Source: Rhodospirillaceae bacterium
Lineage (GTDB): Bacteria > Pseudomonadota > Gammaproteobacteria > Steroidobacterales > Rariloculaceae
Length of the DNA: 42,865 nucleotides
Reading direction: 5' to 3'
NCBI GenBank assembly: GCA_024640695.1
Contig: JAHEEM010000005.1
Span: forward strand, 1 to 42,865
Below the pieces are notes generated by a model. It was not told the DNA's origin, did no database searches, and saw only the letters and a list, made by a program, of their open reading frames with translations. Positions 1 through 9,742 of this stretch are shown one piece after another; positions within the stretch are counted from its first letter, which is position 1, and each line of letters starts with the position of its first letter. Both the position numbers and the translations under genes were made by a program.

Positions 1-839
1 TTGGCGAGCTGCCGGGTCGCCGCGAGGGAACGCCGCCTCGCCTCGGGCCAGCCGAAGGCCCCGCTGAGGTAACTCCAGATCTGCCGGTAGCCAACGGCCC
101 GCATCGCGGGCAGTTCCGGGGTCAAGTCGCCGCGCGCGATTAGTTCCTCGACCTCCGCCACGAAGCCTGCTGACACCATCGCATCGAAGCGCGCCTCGAT
201 GCGATCGCCAAGCGCAGCACGATCCTCGTCGATGACGGCCAGCGTATGCACGGCCAGGGGCTCCGGTCGCTCGCCAGCAGCGCGCTGGCGCACCGAAATC
301 CCCTCGCCCGTCAATTCATAGACTTCCAGCGCGCGCTGGATACGCTGCCTGTCAGTCGGCGCGATCTTCGCCGCTGCGGCCGGATCGATCTCCGCCAGCC
401 GTGCGTGCAACGCGGGCCATCCAACCACTTCAGCCTCGGCGTCGATGCGCCGCCGCAGCGCGGGATCGGCGCTGGGCAATCGCGCAAGGCCGTCGGTTAA
501 CGCACGCAGGTACAACAGCGTCCCGCCGACTAACAAGGGCACACGGCCGCGGGCTGCCACCGCCTTGATTGCCACGTGCGCGTCGGTCGCAAACCGACCG
601 GCTGAATACGACTCGTACGGCTCTACGATGTCGACGAGATGATGTCGTATTCGCTCCCTAGCTGCGGCCGACGGCTTTGCCGTGCCTATATCCATGCCGC
701 GGTAAACGAGCGCGGAATCCATGCTGATGATCTCGACTGGTAGGATCTCGGCGATCGCAAGAGCGAGATCGGTCTTGCCGCAGGCAGTCGGACCCGTCAG
801 ACAAAGACAACTCAGCGAGCCAAGGCCAGGATCCACCAC
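1..839 (-). CDS. miaA: tRNA dimethylallyltransferase MiaA (3' part cut by window edge)
   Basis: Reverse-strand translation reads VVDPGLGSLSCLCLTGPTACGKTDLALAIAEILPVEIISMDSALVYRGMDIGTAKPS...; P-loop GPTxxGKT and 'DSALVYRGMDIGTAKP' are MiaA motifs. GTG starts at 839 or 836. Directly downstream of mutL, as in the classical tsaE-amiB-mutL-miaA order. Absent from the ORF track because of the GTG start and window edge. Confidence 0.9.
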   Translation of the reverse strand, partial: MVDPGLGSLSCLCLTGPTACGKTDLALAIAEILPVEIISMDSALVYRGMDIGTAKPSAAARERIRHHLVDIVEPYESYSAGRFATDAHVAIKAVAARGRVPLLVGGTLLYLRALTDGLARLPSADPALRRRIDAEAEVVGWPALHARLAEIDPAAAAKIAPTDRQRIQRALEVYELTGEGISVRQRAAGERPEPLAVHTLAVIDEDRAALGDRIEARFDAMVSAGFVAEVEELIARGDLTPELPAMRAVGYRQIWSYLSGAFGWPEARRRSLAATRQLA

Positions 840-844
840 GAGAT

Positions 845-2611
845 CTACTGCCCACGCAAAAAAAGCCGATCGAGATCAGCAACGGTAATTTTGGTCCAGG
901 TCGGGCGCCCATGGTTGCACTGATCGCTGCGCTCCGTGGTCTCCATTTCTCTTAGCAACGCGTTCATCTCGGCGAGCGTCAGGTTTCGATTCGCGCGCAG
1001 CGCCCCGTGACAAGCCATCGTTGCGAGCAGCTCATCGATCGTCGCCGTCAGGCGATGCGCGTCTTGGTCGTTCACGAGATCGCTCAGCACGTCACGCAGC
1101 AGCGACTCGACGTCGACGTTATCGAGCAAACTCGGCGAGGCGATGACCTGGATCTCGTCGGGTCCGCGTCGCACGAGCTCTAGCCCGAGCTTTGCAAGCT
1201 CTTCATGCCAATTATCGACGCAGTCCGCTTCGGCCTGCGATACCTTAAGACTCAGCGGCACGAGCAACGGCTGAGCAGCCATGCGCGTCTCAGACAACGA
1301 TTGCTTGAGGCGCTCATACGTCACACGCTCATGCGCCGCGTGCATATCGACAATGACCAAACCGTCATCGTTCTCCGCAAGAATATAGATGCCGGCAAGC
1401 TGCGCGAGCGCATAACCGAGCGGCGGCGCGCGCTCCTCGCGGACCGAGCCCGCTGGCCGCGCATGCAGCTGCTCGTAGAGCGGTGCAGCTTCACGCAGCT
1501 GGGCTGCGGAAGCCTTCGCCACGGGTAGTAACAGCCGGTGCTGCTGCGTGCGCGATTGCAACGCAAGCGTCTCAGCCCGTGCCGGCGGCCGCTGAGCCTG
1601 CGAACTTTCGCCGCCAAGCCCAGCAGCCAGCGCTGCTTCGACGGTCCTGAACACAAAGTCATGCACCAGACGCGAGTCACGAAAGCGGATCTCGAGCTTG
1701 GCTGGATGCGCATTCGCGTCAACGCGACGCGGGTCGAGTTCCAGATAGACGACGTACGCCGGCTGGCGAGCCTGGAACATGACGTCCTGATAGCCGAGGC
1801 GCATAGCGTGGCGAAGCACCTTATCGCGAACGAAGCGGCCGTTGACGAACGTATACTGCATGTCTGTCTGACTGCGGGAGAAGCTGGGGTCAGCAAGCCA
1901 TCCCCAGAACCGTATGCCCTCGATATCTCGCTCGAAAAACCGCGCGTGCTCTAGAAAAGCTTCACCACAGATTTCCCCGAGCCGTGCTTCGCGATGCTCG
2001 CGTGTACCGGCGCGCGGCAGATGCATAACCTCACGCTGGTTATGTCTCAGGCGCCACTCGACATCAAAGCGAGCCAGAGCGAGATTTCGCACCGCGCTAT
2101 CAGCGTGCGACAGCTCAGTGCGCTCCGTGCGCAGAAACTTCCGCCGTGCCGGCACATTGAAGAACAGATCGCGCAGCTCAACGGTCGTGCCTCGCGGCTG
2201 CGGTGCTGGCTTGGCCGCATGCAAGTCACCGCCGTCCGACTCGATGCTCCAGCCTTGCTGAGCATCCGCTGCGCGCGAGCTCAGCTTCAATCGGCTCACG
2301 GACGCCATGCTCGGCAAGGCTTCGCCCCTGAACCCGAGCGTCGCGACTCGCTCGAGATCCTCGAGGCTCATGATCTTGCTGGTTGCGTGTCGCGTGAGCG
2401 CGAGCGGCAGCTGCTCGACATTAATTCCAACGCCGTCGTCGCTGACGCGAATTAGGCGTGTGCCACCCGCCTCGAGGTCAACCTCGACGCGGCTGGCGCC
2501 TGCGTCGAGGCTGTTCTCGACAAGCTCCTTGAGCGCGGATGCCGGCCGCTCGATGACCTCACCGGCAGCGATCTGGTCGACAAGATTGGAAGGCAGCACA
2601 CGAATTGACAT
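845..2611 (-). CDS. mutL: DNA mismatch repair protein MutL
   Basis: MSIRVLPSNLVDQIAAGEVIERPASALKELVENSLDAGAS...GFRGEAL (GHKL ATPase motifs) and C-terminal ACHGALRANRNL. Start placed at the internal ATG 2611 rather than the ORF-track 2734. Confidence 0.97.
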   Translation of the reverse strand: MSIRVLPSNLVDQIAAGEVIERPASALKELVENSLDAGASRVEVDLEAGGTRLIRVSDDGVGINVEQLPLALTRHATSKIMSLEDLERVATLGFRGEALPSMASVSRLKLSSRAADAQQGWSIESDGGDLHAAKPAPQPRGTTVELRDLFFNVPARRKFLRTERTELSHADSAVRNLALARFDVEWRLRHNQREVMHLPRAGTREHREARLGEICGEAFLEHARFFERDIEGIRFWGWLADPSFSRSQTDMQYTFVNGRFVRDKVLRHAMRLGYQDVMFQARQPAYVVYLELDPRRVDANAHPAKLEIRFRDSRLVHDFVFRTVEAALAAGLGGESSQAQRPPARAETLALQSRTQQHRLLLPVAKASAAQLREAAPLYEQLHARPAGSVREERAPPLGYALAQLAGIYILAENDDGLVIVDMHAAHERVTYERLKQSLSETRMAAQPLLVPLSLKVSQAEADCVDNWHEELAKLGLELVRRGPDEIQVIASPSLLDNVDVESLLRDVLSDLVNDQDAHRLTATIDELLATMACHGALRANRNLTLAEMNALLREMETTERSDQCNHGRPTWTKITVADLDRLFLRGQ

Positions 2612-2785
2612 CGTCGCTATTGTAGACCGCACGGCACCCCGACTGCGCGGTCGTTCAATAATGCCCAGCGCCGAAAGCCTTGGCGTCAACAGGAACTCAC
2701 CGCGCGGATACGGCGCTGGGCAGCGCCGACTCAACCGCTGCGCGGCTGAACTCTCACCAGCTCAGCGCTGATGTCTGACGCGGGG

Positions 2786-4120
2786 CTAGCCGGATGGAAT
2801 CGTAAGCACTTGACCGATACGAATCTGATCGCCTTTTAGCTGGTTTGACTGCCTAAGCATGGCGACACTAATACGATAGCGCTCCGCAATCTCCGACAGC
2901 GTCTCGCCGCGCTCGATGATATGACGGGTAGCCGGTCGAGCAATCGGCGGTGGATGACTCGCAAGATAGGAGCCGGGCGGCGCATTGTTCCGAAAGTATT
3001 CGAGCACCCCCTCATGAATCGCTCGCGCAAACCGCGTTTGCTGGCCCGAATCACTGAGGGCGCGTTCCTCGCGCGGATTAGAGATGTAGGCGAGCTCGAT
3101 CAAGATGGACGGAATATCCGGCGACTTCAGCACGAGGAATGGCGCTTGCTGCACATCCGTCTTGCGCATCTGCGTCACGCGACCAAGTTGCTCGATAATA
3201 CGCGTACCCGCCATTGAGCTTGCGTTGATCGTCGCGCTCTGCGACAAATCCAGCAGCACTTTCGCGAGAAGCTGGTCTTTGTCCGAGAGCGACACGCCAC
3301 CGACAAGATCGGATGCGTTCTCGCGGTCCGCCGCCCATTGCGCCGCTTCGTCGGTCGCACCTTTCTGGGACAGCATGTAGACGGTCGCACCGGTCGCGCG
3401 GCCATTACGAAACGCGTCCGCATGAATCGACACAAACAGATCCGCCTGCGCAGAGCGCGCCATCTCACGCCGATCTCTCAGCCGCACAAAGTAGTCGCCG
3501 TCGCGGATCAGCAGCGGCTCCATGCCTGGCTGGCGATGAATCTCGTCGGCCAGGCGCCGCGCAACCTCGAGCACTACGTTCTTCTCGCGAATCCCGCTGG
3601 GGCCGCTCGCGCCTGGATCATCGCCACCGTGCCCGGCGTCGATCGCGATGAGCACCGGACGCCCCGTCTCGCTGCTCGGCCGAGGCGCGCGCTTGATCGT
3701 GGTCTCCGCAGCCAGTGGTAACAAATCGACCACCAGGCGATGCCCATAAGAATCATTGGGCTCGAGCAGAAAGCTCTTCGGCTTCACGGCAGCGCTGAGG
3801 TCGAGCACGACGCGTAAATCTCCGCCGGGCCGGGTACCCGTGCGCAGACCCGCGACGACTCCTCCTGCAGCGGGCATATCGCCCGGGATTGTCGCCGCCG
3901 TGTCCTCTAGGTCGATGACGATACGATTGGGGTTGCCGAGCGCAAAGACCTTATGCGCCGCAGGGGCCGACAGGTCGAGCACGACGCGTGTCGATTGAGG
4001 CCCCGCCCAGAGCCTGAGCCCATTCACAACGCCCGCTTCTGCGGCGGGTCCGCTCAGCGTCATAGTGACCAGTAGTGCCGGTGCTAACCCGACCCGCAAC
4101 TCGCTTCGCCATGTTTGCAA
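2786..4120 (-). CDS. N-acetylmuramoyl-L-alanine amidase (AMIN + Amidase_3 + C-terminal LysM)
   Basis: IAIDAGHGGDDPGASGPSGIREKNVVLEVA...ILIELAYISNPREE is an Amidase_3 catalytic domain; HIIERGETLSEIAERYRISVAMLRQSNQLKGDQIRIGQVLTIP is LysM; AmiB/AmiC type by synteny. Confidence 0.95.
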   Translation of the reverse strand: MQTWRSELRVGLAPALLVTMTLSGPAAEAGVVNGLRLWAGPQSTRVVLDLSAPAAHKVFALGNPNRIVIDLEDTAATIPGDMPAAGGVVAGLRTGTRPGGDLRVVLDLSAAVKPKSFLLEPNDSYGHRLVVDLLPLAAETTIKRAPRPSSETGRPVLIAIDAGHGGDDPGASGPSGIREKNVVLEVARRLADEIHRQPGMEPLLIRDGDYFVRLRDRREMARSAQADLFVSIHADAFRNGRATGATVYMLSQKGATDEAAQWAADRENASDLVGGVSLSDKDQLLAKVLLDLSQSATINASSMAGTRIIEQLGRVTQMRKTDVQQAPFLVLKSPDIPSILIELAYISNPREERALSDSGQQTRFARAIHEGVLEYFRNNAPPGSYLASHPPPIARPATRHIIERGETLSEIAERYRISVAMLRQSNQLKGDQIRIGQVLTIPSG

Positions 4121-4141
4121 TTTCGAAGGCGAATTTCAAGA

Positions 4142-4171
4142 ATTATGTTTAAAAAATATAGTGATACGCAA
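4142..4171 (-). promoter_or_regulatory. Putative sigma70 promoter upstream of the amidase gene
   Basis: Minus strand TTGCGT-(18 nt)-CATAAT in an unusually AT-rich patch; ends about 21 nt before the amidase start. Confidence 0.4.
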
Positions 4172-4172
4172 G

Positions 4173-4718
4173 TTAACTCGACGCTAATTCAGGAAGCCCC
4201 TGTAAGCGTTCAACCAGCTGCCTGCCGAGCGCGGAGCGCCCATGGCAGTCGACGCGACGGGCCTCGGCTGCTCCATCGAGGCTTAAGTCGATAAGGATGT
4301 CGCAACGCGCCAGGAGGTCGCTTGACCGCTCGGGCCATTCGACGAGCACCCAGCAACGCTCGCGCGCGAGCCAGTCGCGCAGCCCCAAAGTTTCGAGCTC
4401 GCCGCGCGCGTCTGCGTCGCCCGCCGTGCCGCCGAGGCGGTAAAGATCGAGATGAATCACATCAAGCTGCGGCAGCGTGTAATGCTCAAGGAGGGTATAA
4501 GTTGGCGAGGGTACGCGCCCCGCGTAGCCGAGCCCCTCGAGCATGCCGCGCACCCAGGTCGTCTTACCAGCGCCCAGATCTCCGTGAAGACCGATAAGCG
4601 GCGTGCCCGAGAAATCCTCGCACCAGACACGCGCCACGCCGCCAGCGAGCGCCTTGAATGCGCTTTCGCTGCGCGGCAGGAAGCCTGCCTGCGCCTGAGT
4701 TAGACCGGGTTGACCCAT
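4173..4718 (-). CDS. tsaE: tRNA threonylcarbamoyladenosine biosynthesis ATPase TsaE (YjeE)
   Basis: LHGDLGAGKTTWVRGMLEGLGYAGRVPSPTYTLLEHY...HLDLYRL; overlaps the end of nnrE by 19 bp. Confidence 0.96.
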   Translation of the reverse strand: MGQPGLTQAQAGFLPRSESAFKALAGGVARVWCEDFSGTPLIGLHGDLGAGKTTWVRGMLEGLGYAGRVPSPTYTLLEHYTLPQLDVIHLDLYRLGGTAGDADARGELETLGLRDWLARERCWVLVEWPERSSDLLARCDILIDLSLDGAAEARRVDCHGRSALGRQLVERLQGLPELASS

Positions 4719-6190
4719 CGACGGATCAGCGGCACGAGGTCGCCCGCGAGCAACCCGCGTTCCCCGGCCTCCGCAGCGTCATCGCCGGCGCGCGCATGCA
4801 GATACACGCCCGCGTCGGCTGCCAGGCGCGGTTCGGCTCTCTGCGCTAGAAGTGCGCCTAACACGCCGGCCAGCACATCGCCCATCCCCGCGGTCGCCAT
4901 ACCAGGATTGCCGCGGTCGCAGAGGCTAACGGCGCCATCGCTCCGACCTGCGATCAGGCTGCCGGCACCCTTCAAGACCGCGATGCCGTCGTAGCGGCGC
5001 GCAAGCTCTTGCACCGCCGCCAGCCGGTCCGTCTGAATCGCTGCCGCGTCGACCCCGAGGAGGCGGCCTGCCTCACCGGGATGCGGCGTCAGTATCCAGT
5101 TCGCCCGCCTTTCGGGCGCTGCCGCGAGCAGGTTTAAGCCGTCCGCATCGAGCACAACCGGCAATCCCGCATCAAGGCCAGCATCCCAGAGCTGCCGGGC
5201 CCACTCACTGCGGCCAAGACCTGGCCCGATCACCAGGCTATCCGACACGGCTATCAGCCCCACGAGCTCGCCGGGCGCGGTAACCGCGTGGCACATGATC
5301 TCGGGCCGCCCCGCGGTCACTGTGGCGACGCTGTCGGGATGGGTCGCCACGCGGACGAGTCCGGCGCCCGCGCGCAGCGCGGCTTCTGCGGCCAGCCTGA
5401 TCGCGCCCGACATTCCCGGCGCGCCGCCGATGAGCAGCAGACTGCCGTGGGATCCCTTGTGGGCCGAGCGCTGCCTGGGTTGCAAGGCGCGTCGAATGCA
5501 GCGGCGATCAAGCCGCTGCAGCGGCGCGGCAACAGCGGCGTAAGCCTGCGCCGGCACGCCGAGGCCCGCGAACTCGAGCGTGCCGCGGTAATCGATGCCT
5601 CGACCGAGAAAGAGGCCCAGCTTGAGACCGACGAACGTGATTGTCGCTGTGGCCCGCACTGCTCGGCCCAACGGCAGCCCGGTATCCGCGTGTAGCCCGC
5701 TCGGGATGTCCAGGGCCAACACGGGTACGCCTGCTACGTTAATTGCCGCGACGGCGTCTGCAAAGCGGCCTTCAAGCGGGCGATCCAGGCCGGTGCCGAG
5801 CAGCGCATCGACAATGATGTCACCGCTCAGCGCCATGCCACCGTCACCGTCACAGGGACGCGCCGTGCCGCCGGCAGCCTCGAAGTCTCGATATGCGCGC
5901 AGCGCGTCACCGCCAAGGCGCTCTCCCGGAACCAGGCTCAGCACGCGGACGCTAAAGCCGTTCCGGATCGCAAGGCGCGCAACCACGTAGCCGTCGCCGG
6001 CATTATTACCGGAACCGCAGACAATGGTGAGCTCGCGAGCCGCCGGCCAGCGGCCGCGCAAGCAGTCGAGCGCGGCCTCACCAGCGCGGCACATGAGCTC
6101 GTAGCCAGGGATCGCGAATTCTTCGATCGCCACGCGATCGAGCCCGCGTACCTGCACACTGGTATAAATCTCGTTAGGAAGTCCAACCAT
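4700..6190 (-). CDS. nnr: Bifunctional NAD(P)H-hydrate epimerase / ADP-dependent hydrate dehydratase
   Basis: N-terminal YjeF_N motif VCGSGNNAGDGYVVAR and C-terminal carbohydrate-kinase-like domain (HKGSHGSLLLIGGAPGMSGA...LTPHPGEAGRLL...GNPGMATAGMGDVLAG). Confidence 0.96.
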   Translation of the reverse strand: MVGLPNEIYTSVQVRGLDRVAIEEFAIPGYELMCRAGEAALDCLRGRWPAARELTIVCGSGNNAGDGYVVARLAIRNGFSVRVLSLVPGERLGGDALRAYRDFEAAGGTARPCDGDGGMALSGDIIVDALLGTGLDRPLEGRFADAVAAINVAGVPVLALDIPSGLHADTGLPLGRAVRATATITFVGLKLGLFLGRGIDYRGTLEFAGLGVPAQAYAAVAAPLQRLDRRCIRRALQPRQRSAHKGSHGSLLLIGGAPGMSGAIRLAAEAALRAGAGLVRVATHPDSVATVTAGRPEIMCHAVTAPGELVGLIAVSDSLVIGPGLGRSEWARQLWDAGLDAGLPVVLDADGLNLLAAAPERRANWILTPHPGEAGRLLGVDAAAIQTDRLAAVQELARRYDGIAVLKGAGSLIAGRSDGAVSLCDRGNPGMATAGMGDVLAGVLGALLAQRAEPRLAADAGVYLHARAGDDAAEAGERGLLAGDLVPLIRRWVNPV

Positions 6191-6215
6191 CTAGAAGATT
6201 ATACTCGTAGACCAC

Positions 6216-7304
6216 ATGAATACTTTGCCCCCGACTGCCGAGCCACTCAGCGCTGCCGAACTCGAAAACCTCAGCCGGGAAGTCAAGCGTATTGGGATTG
6301 CGCTTGGTTTTCAGCAAATTGGCATCACCGACACCGACCTGGGCGCGGCGCAGCAACGCCTAGAGGCATGGCTCGAGCGCGGCCGGCATGGAGAAATGGC
6401 ATATATGGCGCGCCATGGTCGCATGCGCTCACAGCCTGATGCGCTTCTTCCGGGCGCTGTCAGAATCATCTCGGCACGCATGGATTACTTCCCGGAGCCG
6501 GATGCGGCAGCACTTGAGGCCCTCGCGGACCCGCGACGCGCGTATCTCGCCAGGTACGCCCTTGGGCGTGACTACCATAAAATACTGCGCCAGCGGCTCA
6601 AGCGGCTCGCGCGCGCGGTCGCCGAACTCATCGGTGACTTCGGTTATCGCGTCTGCGTCGACAGCGCGCCGGTGCTCGAGAAGGCCGCGGCCGAGAAGGC
6701 GGGATTGGGATGGATCGGCAAGCACACCAATTTGATCAACGAGAAAGCTGGATCCTGGTTCCTGCTCGGTGAAATTCTCACTGACCTTGCGCTGCCGATC
6801 GACGCGCCGGCCAGCAATCACTGCGGCAGCTGTCGCGCCTGTCTGGATGCCTGCCCAACTGGGGCAATCGTAGGGCCGTACGAGCTCGATGCGACGCGCT
6901 GCATCTCCTACCTGACAATCGAGCTACGCGGATCGATACCGATCGAGCTACGCCCGGCGATCGGTAACCGTATCTTCGGCTGCGACGACTGCCAGCTCGT
7001 GTGCCCGTGGAACAAGTTCGCTCAACTCACTCGCGAAGCGGACTTCGCGCCGCGACACGGACTCGATATCGCGACGCTCGTGGAGCTGTTCGCCTGGGAA
7101 GAGCCTCAATGGGAGCAGGCAACCACTGGCAGCGCGATACGCCGTGCGGGTTACGAAGGGTGGCTGCGAAACATCGCGGTCGCTCTAGGCAATGCGCCTC
7201 GCAATGACGGCGTGCTCAAAGCCCTCGCGCGCCGTGCCGATCATCCCTCCGCGCTTGTCCGAGAGCATGTCAGCTGGGCGCTCGCACGTCACCGCAGCGT
7301 CTAA
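6216..7304 (+). CDS. queG: Epoxyqueuosine reductase QueG
   Basis: Two 4Fe-4S cysteine motifs CGSCRACLDACPTGA and CDDCQLVCPWNKFA; ...YFLGRDYHK-like ALGRDYHKILRQRLKRLA. Confidence 0.96.
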   Translation: MNTLPPTAEPLSAAELENLSREVKRIGIALGFQQIGITDTDLGAAQQRLEAWLERGRHGEMAYMARHGRMRSQPDALLPGAVRIISARMDYFPEPDAAALEALADPRRAYLARYALGRDYHKILRQRLKRLARAVAELIGDFGYRVCVDSAPVLEKAAAEKAGLGWIGKHTNLINEKAGSWFLLGEILTDLALPIDAPASNHCGSCRACLDACPTGAIVGPYELDATRCISYLTIELRGSIPIELRPAIGNRIFGCDDCQLVCPWNKFAQLTREADFAPRHGLDIATLVELFAWEEPQWEQATTGSAIRRAGYEGWLRNIAVALGNAPRNDGVLKALARRADHPSALVREHVSWALARHRSV

Positions 7305-8161
7305 ACCAAAAGGTTGTCGATTAGCCGAGCGCGGCCTAGCCAAGCCGCAACCAGCAGGATTCGTGCGCGCCCAAGGCCGGTCGGCTCGGCCATCGACAGG
7401 TCATCGGCATGGCGCAGCTCCAGATAGTCGGGCCTGAAGCCACGCCGCTCCAGCTCTTCTAGAGCCGCCGATCGACTCGCCTGGAAAGCCGCAGCATCCT
7501 GTTGCAGCTCGACAGCGAGATCAGCAAGCGCTGCATGCAATAGCGGTGCGACCTGGCGCTCCTCGGGCGTCAAATATTGGTTGCGCGAGCTCATCGCCAA
7601 GCCGTCCGGCTCCCGGACCGTCGCCGTAGTGACGAGCTCGGTGTGCAGATGCAGCTCCTCGAGCATGCGCATCAACAAAGTTAGCTGCTGATAGTCCTTC
7701 TGACCCATGACCAGAAAATCCGGCTGCGCGATATTCAAGAATCGCAGCACGACAGACGCAACGCCGTCGAAATGCCCGGGGCGAAACCTCCCGCACAATT
7801 CGTTAGCAAGCCCCGGCAGATTGACCGTCACTATATCCGCTGTGCCATGCGGATAAATCTCCTGCTCACTGGGAACGAACAGCAGATCAGTGCGGCCTTG
7901 CCGGGCGAGCAAGCTTTCGTCCTCGACCGGTGTTCGCGGGTAAGTCTGAATATCTTCCTGCGGTCCGAACTGCGTCGGGTTCACGAAGATGCTTACGATG
8001 ACGCGCTCCGCTAGCTCGCGCGCGCGGTCGACGAGGCTCAGATGCCCCGTGTGCAGGTTACCCATCGTCGGCACCAGAGCCACGCGGTCTCCCGCACTGC
8101 GCCAGGCCGAGACCTGCGCATGGACGGCATTCGCCGTGCGAACCCGCTCGAGTTGCGTCAA
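7301..8161 (-). CDS. panC: Pantothenate synthetase PanC
   Basis: VALVPTMGNLHTGHLSLV...IVSIFVNPTQFGPQEDIQTYPRT...MGQKDYQQ; TTG start at 8161 with an AGGAG Shine-Dalgarno about 7 nt upstream. The ORF-track 8509 start reads through panB in another frame. Confidence 0.95.
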   Translation of the reverse strand: MTQLERVRTANAVHAQVSAWRSAGDRVALVPTMGNLHTGHLSLVDRARELAERVIVSIFVNPTQFGPQEDIQTYPRTPVEDESLLARQGRTDLLFVPSEQEIYPHGTADIVTVNLPGLANELCGRFRPGHFDGVASVVLRFLNIAQPDFLVMGQKDYQQLTLLMRMLEELHLHTELVTTATVREPDGLAMSSRNQYLTPEERQVAPLLHAALADLAVELQQDAAAFQASRSAALEELERRGFRPDYLELRHADDLSMAEPTGLGRARILLVAAWLGRARLIDNLLV

Positions 8162-8207
8162 CCGTGACTCCTGGCTACGGACTAGTGGGCAAAGGGCCGG
8201 TATTCTA

Positions 8208-9038
8208 TCAGGAGAAACAATGTTCCTTAGCAGGATAGGATCGATCCTTGACCGCTGTGACGTATGCCTCGATAGCAGCAAGCTGCGAGTCGCGGCCGTG
8301 CATGAAGTTCTGGACGAATCGCGGCGTGCGGCCCTGCGTAATGCCGAGGATGTCGTAGAGCACCAGGATTTGCCCGTCGACGAAAGGTCCTGCACCGATA
8401 CCGATGACCGGCACTTCGAGCGCTGCGGTAATGGTCTTTCCAACTTCGTTCGGGACACACTCGAGCAAGACGAGATCGGCGCCGGCGTTCTGCAGAGCAA
8501 GCGCATCATCGGTCATTTTATCGGCCGCGCCACGTTCGCGCCCCTGTACTTTGAATCCGCCGATCTTATGAACTGATTGCGGCTTGAGACCAAGGTGCGC
8601 GCAGACGGGTATGTCGTGCCGCGCAAGACACTCGACGACCGCAGTCTGGTTGCGCCCTCCTTCGAGCTTAACCATCATCGCGCCGCCTTCTTGCATCAGG
8701 CGAACCGCATTGTCCAAGGCCTGCTCCGGCGTCGCGTAACTCATGAACGGCAGATCGGCGACGAGAAATCCGCGCCGCAGGCCGCGCGCCACGATGCGCG
8801 TATGGTAGACGACGTCATCGACGGTTACCGGTACCGTCGTGTCGTGGCCCTGGATTACCATGCCGAGCGAATCACCGACGAGAACGAGATCAGTGCCAGC
8901 CATGTCCACGAGCTGTGCGAAGCTCGCATCATAAGCCGTTAGACAGGCAATCGGCTCGGCGTCGGCTTTCATTTGCCTAAGCGTCGATACGTTAACGGGC
9001 GGCGACGCCATATTGCGCTGCTGCAGTTGCTTGTACAT
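8208..9038 (-). CDS. panB: 3-methyl-2-oxobutanoate hydroxymethyltransferase PanB
   Basis: ACLTAYDASFAQLVDMAGTDLVLVGDSLGMVIQGHDTTVPVTVDD...VPVIGIGAGPFVDGQILV. Start could alternatively be the internal Met (MASPPVNV). Confidence 0.96.
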   Translation of the reverse strand: MYKQLQQRNMASPPVNVSTLRQMKADAEPIACLTAYDASFAQLVDMAGTDLVLVGDSLGMVIQGHDTTVPVTVDDVVYHTRIVARGLRRGFLVADLPFMSYATPEQALDNAVRLMQEGGAMMVKLEGGRNQTAVVECLARHDIPVCAHLGLKPQSVHKIGGFKVQGRERGAADKMTDDALALQNAGADLVLLECVPNEVGKTITAALEVPVIGIGAGPFVDGQILVLYDILGITQGRTPRFVQNFMHGRDSQLAAIEAYVTAVKDRSYPAKEHCFS

Positions 9039-9058
9039 TTGCCGGTCCTCTGCGATCG

Positions 9059-9742
9059 TCAGGCGATCGTTTCTAAAGCAGGGTTGAAGAACTGCCGGCC
9101 GTGCTTCATGCGGCAGATCGCGCGTAGTAGCTCCTGATAGTCCGTCTCGCGATTGATGGGGTCGATGTTCGCCGCATTGACGATAAGCAGAGGCGCCGCG
9201 TCGAATTCGTAAAAGAACTTGGCATACGCATTGCCAAGCCGCTCCAGGTAATCGTCTTCGAGTTGCTGCTCATACGAAATGCCACGACTTGCAACGCGCC
9301 GGCGCAGCACGCTCGGTGGCGCCTGCAAGTAGATCACCAGGTCAGGCGTTGGTGGGTCCAACTCCAGGCTGTCATAGACCTGCTGGTAAAGGCTGAGCTC
9401 GTTGCGGTCAAGATTAAGCTCAGCGAAGAGTCGGTCCTTGTCGATCATAAAATCCGCCACACGAACCGGCGCGAAGAGATCTGACTGGCGAATCTCCTCA
9501 ATCTGGCGCGCGCGTTGGAACAGAAAAAACAGCTGCGTAGGCAACGCCGCATTGCGGCGGTTCCTGTAAAAGCGCTCGAGGAACGGATTCTGCTCGGCGT
9601 TCTCGAGCACTAGATCGCTCTTGAAGCTCTCGGCGAGCCGTCGCGCCAGGCTCGTCTTACCTACACCGATTGGCCCTTCGACCACGATATAACGCAGGTT
9701 ACTCGCGAGCGATAGATCGACAGGGTTGATCATAGAAACCAT
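9059..9742 (-). CDS. Deoxynucleoside kinase (deoxyadenosine/deoxyguanosine kinase family)
   Basis: YIVVEGPIGVGKTSLARRLAES...MIDKDRLFAELNL...DLVIYLQAPPSVLRRRVASRG; dNK-family P-loop and LID. Start chosen at 9742 (MVSMINPV); 9733 also possible. Confidence 0.88.
   Translation of the reverse strand: MVSMINPVDLSLASNLRYIVVEGPIGVGKTSLARRLAESFKSDLVLENAEQNPFLERFYRNRRNAALPTQLFFLFQRARQIEEIRQSDLFAPVRVADFMIDKDRLFAELNLDRNELSLYQQVYDSLELDPPTPDLVIYLQAPPSVLRRRVASRGISYEQQLEDDYLERLGNAYAKFFYEFDAAPLLIVNAANIDPINRETDYQELLRAICRMKHGRQFFNPALETIA

Noticed and set aside
3951-4139. 62-aa ORF overlapping the amidase N-terminus
   Set aside because: Out of frame with the amidase signal peptide, no supporting features.
8162-8509. 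Upstream extension of the panC ORF to 8509
   Set aside because: Runs through panB in another frame; the TTG at 8161 with a good Shine-Dalgarno is a better start and gives a typical PanC length.
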